Source: CAYSRC01 sp964433495 (GTDB lineage: Bacteria > Bacillota > Clostridia > Oscillospirales > Ruminococcaceae). From it: a stretch of DNA of 17,368 nucleotides. The position numbers were made by a program, and so were the translations under genes. Within the stretch, counting starts at the first letter, position 1, and each line of letters starts with the position of its first letter. Under the pieces are notes generated by a model. That model did not search any database and was not told where the DNA came from. It saw only the letters and a program-made list of their open reading frames with translations. Shown here one piece after another: positions 10,848 through 17,368 of the stretch. The stretch lies in assembly GCA_964433495.1 (NCBI GenBank), contig CAYSRC010000047.1, forward strand, positions 1 through 17,368. Reading direction: 5' to 3'.

Positions 10848-10899
10848 CCGTCCCCGCCGAAAGCGGAGCGGGACAACTCCTCCGCTCCGCAGGGGGCGG
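10848..10899 (-). other. Structured recA 5' leader hairpin
   Basis: A perfect 9-bp stem (GCGGAGCGG 10863-10871 with CCGCTCCGC 10882-10890) lies inside a weaker outer stem (CCGTCCCC 10848-10855 with GGGGGCGG 10892-10899, one wobble pair). Interior loops are present on one side. It lies between the LexA operator and the recA ribosome binding site, so it would be in the mRNA leader. There is no T-run, so it is not an intrinsic terminator. It may be a dispersed repeat rather than a regulator. Confidence 0.5.
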
Positions 10900-10904
10900 C
10901 AAAA

Positions 10905-10916
10905 GAACTTATGTTC
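10905..10916. promoter_or_regulatory. LexA operator (SOS box) of recA
   Basis: GAACTTATGTTC is a perfect palindrome of the Gram-positive SOS box GAAC-N4-GTTC. It starts 2 bp downstream of the -10 hexamer on the minus strand and covers the predicted transcription start, so bound LexA would block initiation. The sequence match and position make SOS control of recA-recX-rimO very likely. LexA itself is not encoded in the window. Confidence 0.93.
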
Positions 10917-10918
10917 TT

Positions 10919-10947
10919 ATTATATAACACATCGCGCGCTTTTACAA
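10919..10947 (-). promoter_or_regulatory. Sigma-A promoter of recA-recX-rimO
   Basis: On the minus strand, TTGTAA (10942-10947) is separated by 17 bp from a perfect TATAAT (10919-10924). The predicted start is near 10912, inside the LexA box. The -35 hexamer overlaps the prmC stop codon, so the promoter is packed against the upstream gene end. Confidence 0.88.
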
Positions 10948-11805
10948 GCGCGGGGCGGGACGCCCGTCTCGGGGCCTTGTGCCCGACACAAAGCGCTTGA
11001 GACCGAAGTCGTCGAGGATGACCTCGACCGCATCGTAGCCGTCGCCGCGCAGGATTTCGGCGGTGTCGTCCGCCCGCATACTCGCGGCCTCGAACAGCAG
11101 TCTGCCGCCCGGCTTGAGCTTGTCGCGGTATCGGCGCGAGATATATCGGTAAAACGACATCACGTCGCCCCGCGGCACAAACGCCCGCTCGGGCTCGAAC
11201 CGCAGCTCGTCCCGGTTGGCGTCGTACTCCTCCCCGCTGACATAGGGCGGGTTGCAGGTTATGAGATCGACGCCGCCGTCGGGGAGCGTCCGCTCAAAGC
11301 CGAACACGTCGGCCCCGACCGCCCGCACCCGCGGGCACAGCTCGCGCGCGTTTTTTTCGCAGTAGGCGAGCGCCTCCGCGGCCGCCTCGACCGCCGCCGC
11401 CCCCGGCGCGCCCGACTTAAGCACCGCGCTTATCGCAATACAGCCGGTGCCGCTGCACAGGTCGATGTAAACGGGCTCGTCGCACGCCGCGAGAAACCCG
11501 GCCGCCATGAGCGCAAGCTTTTCGGTCTCGGGGCGCGGGATGAGCACCCCCTGCCCGACGTAAAAATCGCACCCGCAGAACGGCCAGCGGCCCGCGATGT
11601 ACTGGATGGGCTCGCCCGACGCCCGCCTGTCCGCGAGCGCCCGCGCAAAGGACAGCTGCGGCGCCGAGACCTCGGGGTCGCGAAGCAGCCCGCCCGCGTC
11701 CAGCCCGCACGCCGTCTCGACGATGACGCGGGCGTCAAACAGGGCCTGCCGCCGCTCGCCCGAAAGGCGCGCCGCGACCTCTCGCGCAAGCTCGCGCGCC
11801 CTCAC
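10942..11805 (-). CDS. prmC: Peptide chain release factor N5-glutamine methyltransferase
   Basis: PrmC methylates the glutamine of the GGQ motif in release factors using S-adenosylmethionine, supporting efficient termination. The 287 residues are a normal length. The helical N-terminal domain ends in GEPIQYIAGRWPFCGCDF (64-81), and VLIPRPETE (87-95) follows, both family hallmarks. The SAM-binding motif is YIDLCSGTGCIA (113-124) and the catalytic NPPY is at 185-188. The start is GTG, overlapping the yqhQ stop by 4 nt (GTGA), so translation is probably coupled. In many Firmicutes prfA follows prmC, but here the recA promoter follows directly. The Arg/Pro-rich C-terminal tail is unusual but short. 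Confidence 0.95.
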   Translation of the reverse strand: MRARELAREVAARLSGERRQALFDARVIVETACGLDAGGLLRDPEVSAPQLSFARALADRRASGEPIQYIAGRWPFCGCDFYVGQGVLIPRPETEKLALMAAGFLAACDEPVYIDLCSGTGCIAISAVLKSGAPGAAAVEAAAEALAYCEKNARELCPRVRAVGADVFGFERTLPDGGVDLITCNPPYVSGEEYDANRDELRFEPERAFVPRGDVMSFYRYISRRYRDKLKPGGRLLFEAASMRADDTAEILRGDGYDAVEVILDDFGLKRFVSGTRPRDGRPAPRL

Positions 11806-12722
11806 CAGACCGCCTTTTGGGGGTCGTCGGGCAGCACCGGCCTGAGCGAGGCGACCGCGACCTCGATGATGCTGTCGTCCGGCTCAAACGTCGTCAGCCG
11901 CTGCACCCACAGCCCCGGCGCGGACAAAGCGCGGCAGAGCAGGTTATCGTGCCTGCCCGCAAATTGGATGATCTCGTAGGCGACCCCCATGACGACGGGC
12001 AGCGTCGCGAGCTTGAGCAGCGCGCGCACCGCGACGTTGTCCCACGTGATAAAGGAGGAGACAAGGATGCTGAGGATGAGCACGATAAAGATGAAGCTGG
12101 TGCCGCAGCGGGGGTGAAACCTTGAATGTTTGCGGATGTTCTCGACCGTCAGCTCCTCGCCGTGCTCATAGCACGCGATGGTCTTGTGCTCGGCCCCGTG
12201 GTACTCGTACACCCTGTGTATCTCTTTGATGCGGGTGACAAGGAAGAGATACAGAATAAAGATGCCTATCTTGAGCACGCCCTCAATGAGCGAGCGAAAG
12301 CCCTCGACGGGCAGCGCCCGGGCGAGCAGCCCGGTGATAAAGGTGGGCACGACGATGAACAGCGCGATGGCCAAAAGCCCGCCCAGCAGACCGCCGAGCG
12401 CGCCGAACGCCGCCGACGCCTTATCGCCGAGCTTGTTTTCGAGCCATCTGTCAAAGCCCGATTTCTGCTCTGCCTCCTCGGGATAGGCGAGGTCTGCCGA
12501 GCGCATGAGGTATTTGTAGCCGTCGACGAGGTTCAGGATCATCGCGACGGCGCCCCGCACGATGGGGATCTTCGCCGTCGGGTTGTTTCTCGTCTCGCTT
12601 ATCTCGGTCGTGATGCTGCCGTCGGGCAGCCGCACGGCGAGGCAGGACTTTTCGGGCCCCTTCATCATAATGCCCTCCATCACCGCCTGGCCGCCTATCT
12701 TGGTTTTAAACGGTTTGCTCAT
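11802..12722 (-). CDS. yqhQ: DUF1385 membrane protein YqhQ
   Basis: This multi-pass membrane protein belongs to DUF1385 (Bacillus YqhQ); its molecular function is not known to me. With the start chosen here it has 306 residues. Family landmarks are GGQAVMEGIMMKGP (10-23), YHGAEHKTI (174-182), HPRCGTSF (203-210) and PGLWVQRLTT plus EPDDSIIEVA near the C-terminus. Likely membrane segments are about 106-136, 144-164, 208-226 and 231-255. The ATG at 12722 is preferred over a TTG at 12737 because GAGGAG lies 5 nt before the ATG and the TTG would overlap that site. It overlaps prmC by 4 nt, a pairing common in Clostridia. Confidence 0.92.
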   Translation of the reverse strand: MSKPFKTKIGGQAVMEGIMMKGPEKSCLAVRLPDGSITTEISETRNNPTAKIPIVRGAVAMILNLVDGYKYLMRSADLAYPEEAEQKSGFDRWLENKLGDKASAAFGALGGLLGGLLAIALFIVVPTFITGLLARALPVEGFRSLIEGVLKIGIFILYLFLVTRIKEIHRVYEYHGAEHKTIACYEHGEELTVENIRKHSRFHPRCGTSFIFIVLILSILVSSFITWDNVAVRALLKLATLPVVMGVAYEIIQFAGRHDNLLCRALSAPGLWVQRLTTFEPDDSIIEVAVASLRPVLPDDPQKAVW

Positions 12723-12761
12723 CCGTTCTCCTCTCAATTACCTTTGAATTTAAACCGCCTT

Positions 12762-12803
12762 CCTAAGGGAAGCGCTTCCCCGCCCGCAGGACAGCGGGCG
12801 CGC
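12762..12803. repeat. Palindrome and hairpin between kinase and yqhQ genes
   Basis: A perfect 14-bp palindrome (GGGAAGCGCTTCCC, 12767-12780) is followed by a hairpin with stem CGCCCGC (12781-12787) and GCGGGCG (12794-12800) around AGGACA. The second part resembles 187-206 in the left repeat region (shared CAGGACA and GCGGG), so this may be another copy of the dispersed hairpin family. Neither structure has a T-run on the minus strand, so neither is a standard terminator for the kinase gene. Confidence 0.5.
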
Positions 12804-12836
12804 AAAAGCCGCTGCCCGCCCGGGGCGGAAAAACCT

Positions 12837-14261
12837 TTATTCGGGCTGCTTCCCGGCGTTCGGGAAGCGCACCTCGGCCGTCGTGCCCGCGCCGAGCTCG
12901 CTTTGATAGCTGAGCGTGCCCGCGTGCAGCTCGATTATCTCCCTTGCCACCGCAAGGCCGATGCCGGAGCCGGTGGTGGAGTTTTTGGCCTTGTAGAACT
13001 TTTGGGTGATGCGGCCTATCTCCTCTTTTGGGATGCCCGCGCCGCCGTCGATGACCCTTATGACGACAAAGCCGCCCTCGTTGTACGCCTCGACCCTTAT
13101 CTCGCCGCCCGCCCGCGAGTACTTTATCGCGTTGTCGACGAGGTTGGTGAACACCTGGCGCAGCCGGTTTTTGTCGCCCATGATGTAGGGGTCGTCGCAG
13201 TTTATCTGCTCGCGCAGCGCAAGGCCCATGCGGTTCACGCGCTGCTCAAAGACCGAAAGCGCGCCCCGCAGCTCGTCCGTCACGTCGAGCCGCAGTCTGT
13301 TGACGGTGATGCGCCCCGTCTGAAGGCGGGAAAAGTCGAGCAGGTCCTCCACGAGCACCGAGAGCCGGCCGCTCTCGCTGACGATGATATCCATGCCCTT
13401 GTCGAAGGTCTCCGCGTCCCCCGCGCCGATCACCCTGAGCGTCTCGGCCCAGCCCTTGATCGATGTGAGCGGCGTCCTGAGCTCGTGTGACACGCTCGAG
13501 ATAAACTCGCTTTTGAGCCTGTCCGCCTCCGAAAGGCCCGCGGCCATCTCGTTTATCGTGTCGCACAGGTCGCCCATCTCGTCGCGGTAGCGGTTGTCGA
13601 TGCGGGCCTGATAGTCGCCCTTGGTGATCCGCCTCGCGGCGCTGTTTATCTCGTTGACCGGCATGACGATCGAGCGGATGAAAAACAGCCCCGAAAAGAC
13701 CGAAAACAAAAAGATCACCGCGCACACTGCGATGACGACCCGCTTGGTGAGGGAAAGCTCGCCGTCCACGCCCGTGAGCGAGGTGACGAGCCGCACGGCC
13801 TCGATGTCGCCTACAGGGCGCATCAGGAGCTGCGTGACGGCGATGACGTGCTCGCCCCGCGAGGTCGTGCCGTTGAACGCCCCCCGCCCGTCGACCGAGG
13901 CGGAAGCCGCCGCATAGTCCTCGAGCGGGTCGGCCTGTGAGTCATAGCTGAAGCCGCTCGAGGTCGAGATGACCTCGCCCGAGCCGTTGATGAGCATGAG
14001 CTCGAACTTGTCGCGCTCGCCGAAGCTTTCGACGGCGGAGCTGAGGGCCGTTATTCGCTCGATGTTGCTTGCCGTGGACTCGGGAAGCGATTCCAAAAGG
14101 GTTTCGAGCCGGTGGTCGATCGCGGTCTGCGCCCTCGCGTAGTAGTTGCTTTTGGTCACGCTCATCACCGCGGTCGCGGCGACGACCAGGATCAGGGCGA
14201 CGGCGGTCAGGTTGACGGCCGCCCAGCGCAACGTGATGCCGGATATTCTCTTTTTGGCCAT
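12837..14261 (-). CDS. HAMP-domain sensor histidine kinase
   Basis: This membrane sensor of a two-component system autophosphorylates and passes phosphate to the response regulator encoded just upstream. It has 474 residues. Membrane segments lie at about 13-34 and 175-197, bracketing an extracytoplasmic sensor region (about 36-172) without a recognised ligand motif. A HAMP linker (about 196-248) follows. The HisKA motif FISSVSHELRTPL carries the phospho-acceptor H259. The ATPase domain has the N box NLVDNAIKYS (373-382), G1 DGGAGIP (405-411), F box KFYKAK and G2 GSGIGLA (431-437). The ATG follows GGGGAGG by 8 nt. Architecture is PhoR/ResE-like, but the signal is unknown. Confidence 0.95.
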   Translation of the reverse strand: MAKKRISGITLRWAAVNLTAVALILVVAATAVMSVTKSNYYARAQTAIDHRLETLLESLPESTASNIERITALSSAVESFGERDKFELMLINGSGEVISTSSGFSYDSQADPLEDYAAASASVDGRGAFNGTTSRGEHVIAVTQLLMRPVGDIEAVRLVTSLTGVDGELSLTKRVVIAVCAVIFLFSVFSGLFFIRSIVMPVNEINSAARRITKGDYQARIDNRYRDEMGDLCDTINEMAAGLSEADRLKSEFISSVSHELRTPLTSIKGWAETLRVIGAGDAETFDKGMDIIVSESGRLSVLVEDLLDFSRLQTGRITVNRLRLDVTDELRGALSVFEQRVNRMGLALREQINCDDPYIMGDKNRLRQVFTNLVDNAIKYSRAGGEIRVEAYNEGGFVVIRVIDGGAGIPKEEIGRITQKFYKAKNSTTGSGIGLAVAREIIELHAGTLSYQSELGAGTTAEVRFPNAGKQPE

Positions 14262-14357
14262 CGAGCGCCTCCCCTGTTCGTCCGATTATATCCCCGCCGC
14301 GCGGGGCTGCGCGCAACAGGCGCAGTCGCAAAGCCGCGCAGCGCCCTGCGGAAGGGC

Positions 14358-15044
14358 TCATGCGTTCCAGCGGTAGCCGTAGCCCCAAACGGTGGCGATG
14401 TGCCGGGGCTCGCCCTCCTCCTCTATCTTGCCGCGCAGGCGGCAGATGTTGACGTCGACGATCTTGATGTCGCCGAAGTATCCCTCGCCCCAGACCGATT
14501 TCAGAATTCTGTCCCTGCTGAGCGCGACGCCCGGATTTTTAAAGAACAGCTCCATCAGCTGATACTCGACCTGTGTGAGCTCGAGCGGCCTGCCGCCCTT
14601 TGTCACGGTGTGGGTCGCGGTCTGCATGGCAAAGTCGCCGCTGACATAGCCGGTTTTTACCTCGCTTGCCGCCGCGCGCGTGCGGCGGTAGACGGCGTCC
14701 ACCCGCGCGGTGAGCTCGGCGATGCTGAACGGCTTGGTGACGTAGTCGTCCGCGCCGAGGGAAAGGCCGTCTATCTTGTCCTGCTCCTGCGTTTTGGCGG
14801 TGAGCATAATGATGCCGATGCGCGAGTTTTCGCGCCGTATCATGTCGCACAGCGACAGCCCGCTCATGCCGGGCAGCATGATGTCGAGCAGCGCGATGTC
14901 GAACCCGCCCTGCGCCTTTCGGTACTCCTCAAGCGCGTCCTCGGCGCTGCCGACCCCCGTGACCTCATAGCCCGCGAGCTTGAGGTTGAGCGTCACAAGA
15001 TCCCTTATCCCGTATTCGTCTTCGACAACAAGTACCCGTTTCAT
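14358..15044 (-). CDS. OmpR/PhoB-family response regulator
   Basis: This is a DNA-binding response regulator, the likely partner of the kinase encoded 96 nt downstream. It has 228 residues. The receiver domain (about 1-118) has acidic residues E8-D9, phospho-acceptor D54 in LLDIMLPGMSG, T82 and K104 in TKPFSIAEL. The winged-helix domain (about 130-228) shows LELTQVEYQLMELFF, SRDRILKSVWG and the terminal HIATVWGYGYRW. GGAGGGAAAAGGA precedes the ATG. It starts 31 nt after the lipoprotein stop, so the three genes probably form one operon. Target promoters cannot be inferred here. Confidence 0.96.
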   Translation of the reverse strand: MKRVLVVEDEYGIRDLVTLNLKLAGYEVTGVGSAEDALEEYRKAQGGFDIALLDIMLPGMSGLSLCDMIRRENSRIGIIMLTAKTQEQDKIDGLSLGADDYVTKPFSIAELTARVDAVYRRTRAAASEVKTGYVSGDFAMQTATHTVTKGGRPLELTQVEYQLMELFFKNPGVALSRDRILKSVWGEGYFGDIKIVDVNICRLRGKIEEEGEPRHIATVWGYGYRWNA

Positions 15045-15075
15045 ATCCTTTTCCCTCCACCCCGCGGGGCGTATT

Positions 15076-16341
15076 TCAAAGAGTTATGAACCGCGAGACA
15101 ATCTCGGCGGTCTGCTCGTCGGGGGCCCACGAGAGACAGTAGTATCTGTACGAGCCCGAGCGGGTTATCAGGCTGTAGCCCTGCTCCAAAAGCGCCGTCG
15201 AATCCTCGCCGACAAACAGCACGTGCAGCCGGAAGACGACCTCGCCGCTCGGCGTATCGATGACAAAAAACTCTTGCGGGTCGTCCTCGTTCACGGCGAC
15301 GTCGGCAAACGTCAGCCACTCGTCGGGGACGCACAGAAAAAAGTTGTAGTCGGTGCACAGAAAGCCCGCGCGGGTGTAGGCAAACTCCCCGCTGTCTATC
15401 CTGTACCAATAGCACCAGGTGTCCCGCGCCGCGACGTCGCCGAAGGGGGGCGTGACGGTGGGGATCTCGATGGAAGAGGCGTCGTACGGCCGCATACAGG
15501 TGAGGCCCGAGGCGGGGCGCAGCGTCAGCTCGGGGACGCTTAAGCCCTCGGGCAGCGTCACGGGGTCAAGCCTGTCGCCGTTGACCGCAAAGACCTCGGT
15601 CATCATCGTGTCCTCGGACACCTGCTCGTCCACAAAGACGAGCGTGACGCCCCCGCCGTTGTCCCCCGCCGCCATCGAGACCACCCCGATCATGTCGTCG
15701 GACAGCCTTCTCGACGAGGCGTTGACGTCCTCGCGGCTCATCTCGTCGACGTATTTGAGCAAAAAGCCGTCGGTGTCGCCCGTTATATAGCACAGCTCGC
15801 GGTTGCCGTCGCCGTCAAAATCGTAGAGCAGGGTGTCCTCGCAGTTCTCCTCGAGCCCGAGGCTTATCCCGCCGCCCGCAAAGTGATAGGCGGCAAGGGT
15901 CTGCTCCCGCTGGTTGACCGACATCCAGCCCACGAGCAGAACCCGGTCGCTCTCGCCCGAGAGAAGCGAGCTGACGCTGTCGACGTCGGTCCCGAGCCCG
16001 TCGACCGTGTCGACCACCGTCCACAGCCCCTCGACGTTTTCAAGCAGCGCGATCTTGGCGTACACCCCCTCGGCGGGGACGGTGTAAAACGCGAGCGCCT
16101 CGGTCTCGCCGTCGCCGTCGAGGTCGGAAAACACGATCGGCGCGCGCTTTTCGCCCGACCGCGGGTATTTGAGCGTGACGTCCTCGGGCGACAGCGAATC
16201 GATCGCCTCGATGATATCCCTCTGCTCGTCGGTGAGCGCGGGCGCGCTGAGCAGCTCTTCAACCTGTTTTGAGCGCGTGCACCCGCTCAGCGCGCAGACG
16301 CAGACGAGCAGCGCCGCCAGCGCGGCGGTTTTTTTAAGCAT
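15076..16341 (-). CDS. Lipoprotein with DxDGDG calcium-binding-like motifs
   Basis: This is a predicted exported lipoprotein of 421 residues with no family I can name. The signal peptide is MLKKTAALAALLVCVCALSG with lipobox LSGC and lipidated C21. Two segments resemble FG-GAP/VCBS or EF-hand-like calcium loops: SDLDGDGETEAL (72-83) and YDFDGDGNRELCY (173-185), about 100 residues apart, each at the start of a beta-rich stretch. This suggests a beta-propeller-like N-terminal part. The C-terminal third (about 300-421) is rich in aromatic residues. It is the first gene ahead of the response regulator and kinase, so it may take part in sensing or be a target of that system. Calcium binding and a signalling role are inferences. 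Confidence 0.82.
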   Translation of the reverse strand: MLKKTAALAALLVCVCALSGCTRSKQVEELLSAPALTDEQRDIIEAIDSLSPEDVTLKYPRSGEKRAPIVFSDLDGDGETEALAFYTVPAEGVYAKIALLENVEGLWTVVDTVDGLGTDVDSVSSLLSGESDRVLLVGWMSVNQREQTLAAYHFAGGGISLGLEENCEDTLLYDFDGDGNRELCYITGDTDGFLLKYVDEMSREDVNASSRRLSDDMIGVVSMAAGDNGGGVTLVFVDEQVSEDTMMTEVFAVNGDRLDPVTLPEGLSVPELTLRPASGLTCMRPYDASSIEIPTVTPPFGDVAARDTWCYWYRIDSGEFAYTRAGFLCTDYNFFLCVPDEWLTFADVAVNEDDPQEFFVIDTPSGEVVFRLHVLFVGEDSTALLEQGYSLITRSGSYRYYCLSWAPDEQTAEIVSRFITL

Positions 16342-16572
16342 ACTGTGCCGCCTGTCCTTTCCCGGTTACCCGACGGTTGAAGCCGAGGGCGCAAACCGCT
16401 TACCGTTTGTTTTACCCCTCGGCAAAGTGTTTCATCATCAGCCCGTCCGGCCCGCGCCGTTCAAGAAGCGCGCTGTTGTCGCAACTACGGCGGGACGGGG
16501 TCGTCAGCCGACAGAAAAAAACAATCTGCAAAAACCATTCTGGGCGTTTTGTAAAAAAGTTTGAGATATAAA
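16342..16572 (-). other. Long 5' leader of the lipoprotein operon
   Basis: About 225 nt separate the predicted promoter from the lipoprotein ATG and no gene is visible. One clear structure is a two-tier hairpin at 16383-16422: CCGAGGG (16383-16389) pairs with CCCTCGG (16416-16422), and inside it CAAAC (16391-16395) pairs with GTTTG (16404-16408). No T-run follows on the minus strand, so this is not an obvious attenuator, and I recognise no riboswitch class. An AGGCGG lies 6 nt before the ATG. Confidence 0.5.
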
Positions 16573-16601
16573 ATTATATCACATAATTTGTTTTTTTTAA
16601 A
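16573..16601 (-). promoter_or_regulatory. Probable promoter of the lipoprotein/two-component operon
   Basis: On the minus strand, TTTAAA (16596-16601) lies 17 bp from a perfect TATAAT (16573-16578). The surrounding 60 bp is conspicuously AT-rich in an otherwise GC-rich window. The -35 match is only four of six, so the assignment rests mainly on the -10 and base composition. A promoter closer to the gene was not visible. Confidence 0.6.
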
Positions 16602-16734
16602 TACCGCAAATGCCGCGGAGGGGACTTCCGAAACGCGGCGGGAAGAAATCGGAAAACGGTCTTACTGTGGAGGTTGGAAAAGGGAAAACACGGAGACGGC
16701 ACGAAGTGAGCTTGAGGCTTACCGCAAGCCAACG

Positions 16735-16788
16735 TCTCCCTTGTGTAAAAGGAGACCGTACGGCCAAAGGCCGCGACACAGGGATTGT
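16735..16788 (-). repeat. Interspersed ACAATCCCT-type repeat, inverted copy
   Basis: Read on the minus strand, it starts ACAATCCCTGTGTC, passes through a GGCC-rich stem and ends TTTTACACAAGGGAGAC, parallel to the left copy at 121-170. A third, truncated copy begins at 16858 in the opposite orientation, so 16778-16788 and 16858-16868 form an inverted pair about 70 bp apart. Confidence 0.62.
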
Positions 16789-16857
16789 GTGCTGTAGCCT
16801 TAAATTGCAGCTTAGGGCCTTCATAGGGCCTTGTTCAAGCGGCAAAGCTTTGTATAA

Positions 16858-16913
16858 ACAATCCCTCAGTCGCTTCGCGACACGGCTCGCATATTCCCGC
16901 GAGTTGGTCGAAC
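16858..16913 (+). repeat. Composite stem-loop repeat, right copy
   Basis: It begins ACAATCCCTCAGTC and has a perfect mini-hairpin GTCGC-TTC-GCGAC (16869-16881). It then carries the first ATATTCCC stem-loop of the right-hand array (CTCGC 16886-16890, loop 16891-16898, GCGAG 16899-16903). It matches 246-302 at the other end of the window in the same orientation and joins the two repeat types into one element. Confidence 0.65.
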
Positions 16914-16922
16914 GGCAGCGGA

Positions 16923-17274
16923 ACGGACGTTTGACATGCCCCGCATACTCCCGCGGGGTGGACGCATGCTAAAGGTACGGACATGCGGCGCGCCCTATAT
17001 ATTCCCTCAGGGTGGCCGAATGGGCGAGCTTAATAGGACTCCGCGCGACAGATGCGCGTCGTAAGCGGAACGGACACGCGACACGCCCTACATATTCCCG
17101 TAGAGTGGCCGCATGCTAAAGGTACGGACACGCGACACGCCCTACATATTCCCGTAGAGTGGCCGCATGCTAAAGGTACGGACACGCGACACGCCCTACA
17201 TATTCCCGTAGAGTGGCCGCATGTTAAAGGTACGGACATGCGGCACGCCCCGCATACTCCCGCGGGGCGTGCCG
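16923..17274 (+). repeat. 54-bp tandem repeats with stem-loop cores
   Basis: Units beginning ACGGAC start at 16923, 16977, 17070, 17124, 17178 and 17232. The spacing is 54 bp except for one 93-bp interval after 16977. The units at 17070, 17124 and 17178 are almost identical; the others are diverged. Each contains the loop ATAYTCCC flanked by complementary arms: CCCCGC/GCGGGG at 16939-16958, CCCT/AGGG at 16993-17012, CTAC/GTAG at 17088-17103, 17142-17157 and 17196-17211, and a perfect 13-bp stem at 17241-17253/17262-17274. There are no unique spacers and no adjacent cas genes. Confidence 0.85.
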
Positions 17275-17368
17275 AGTGTCGTACTTTTTTACACTCGACA
17301 AAATTCCCGAGAATATGGAAACCCCCTAACGCCGTATAAATTGCATTCGGTAAGGGGCACCGTAAGGG

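Larger units (their letters stand above)
16602..17368. repeat. Repeat-rich non-coding stretch at right end
   Basis: No credible gene is visible. From 16692 there are alternative hairpins: GGAGACG (16692-16698) can pair with CGTCTCC (16733-16739), while GTCTCC (16735-16740) can instead pair with GGAGAC (16750-16755). An inverted pair of ACAATCCCT-type repeats follows, then a run of ATAYTCCC stem-loop units to 17274. The last 60 bp contains another imperfect CCCCT/AGGGG hairpin (about 17322-17357). Short frames here are translations of repeats. Confidence 0.7.

Noticed and set aside
10935..10952. Terminator of prmC
   Set aside because: The 7-bp CGCGCTT/AAGCGCG stem overlaps the prmC end and the recA -35 region and is not followed by a T-run on the minus strand.
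16383..16450. Cyclic-di-GMP riboswitch
   Set aside because: A GCAAACC-like string followed by GGCAAAG on the plus strand looked suggestive, but the conserved core and pairing were not present and the strand is wrong for the downstream gene.
16610..16972. Possible 120-residue protein at the right end
   Set aside because: Its sequence is largely a translation of the interspersed repeats and hairpins, with no ribosome binding site or domain.
16923..17274. CRISPR array
   Set aside because: Units are directly adjacent with no unique spacers between them, arms vary from unit to unit, and no cas genes are present.
17241..17290. Intrinsic terminator on the plus strand (13-bp stem then TTTTTT)
   Set aside because: The T-run starts 11 nt after the stem, too far for a standard terminator, and no plus-strand gene lies upstream.
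17052..17339. Possible repeat protein encoded by the 54-bp units
   Set aside because: Frames are open on both strands only because the unit is a multiple of three. The conserved parts are stem-loop features rather than codon-level conservation.

Overview
The window looks like chromosomal DNA from a GC-rich member of the Clostridia, perhaps an Oscillospirales-type gut bacterium. That placement is inferred. It rests on the high GC content, the Firmicutes-type housekeeping genes (yqhQ/DUF1385, prmC, recX, rimO, pgsA, cysS), a Gram-positive style LexA box (GAAC-N4-GTTC) at recA, strong GGAGG-like ribosome binding sites, and interspersed repeats starting ACAATCCCTCAGTC, which I remember as common in such genomes. 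Every credible protein gene is on the minus strand, so transcription runs from the right end of the window to the left.

Layout in transcription order. (1) 16.60-17.37 kb: a repeat-rich stretch without genes. It holds inverted copies of the ACAATCCCT-type repeat and a series of 54-bp units built on a small stem-loop with an invariant ATAYTCCC loop. (2) 16.60-12.84 kb: a promoter and a long structured leader, then a lipoprotein with DxDGDG motifs, an OmpR-type response regulator and a HAMP histidine kinase, which look like one signalling operon. (3) 12.72-10.94 kb: yqhQ (DUF1385 membrane protein) and prmC (release-factor glutamine methyltransferase), overlapping by 4 nt. (4) 10.95-7.73 kb: recA, recX and rimO behind a textbook promoter with a perfect LexA operator at the transcription start. 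The recX stop and rimO start share one base. (5) 7.59-2.82 kb: a 1290-residue protein with a DUF4132 (MolR-like) C-terminal region and a tandem-GNAT acetyltransferase. (6) 2.49-0.32 kb: a good sigma-A promoter driving pgsA and cysS, closed by a strong intrinsic terminator. (7) 1-318: another repeat-rich stretch with copies of the same elements as the right end.

The genes are mostly housekeeping: DNA repair (recA/recX), translation (prmC, rimO, cysS), lipid synthesis (pgsA) and envelope signalling. Less ordinary are the DUF4132/GNAT pair lying between rimO and pgsA (genes often adjacent in Firmicutes), the lipoprotein leading a two-component operon, and the hairpin repeats at both ends. Those repeats keep the loop constant while the stems change in a base-paired way. 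I saw no tRNA, rRNA, CRISPR array, transposase or phage gene.
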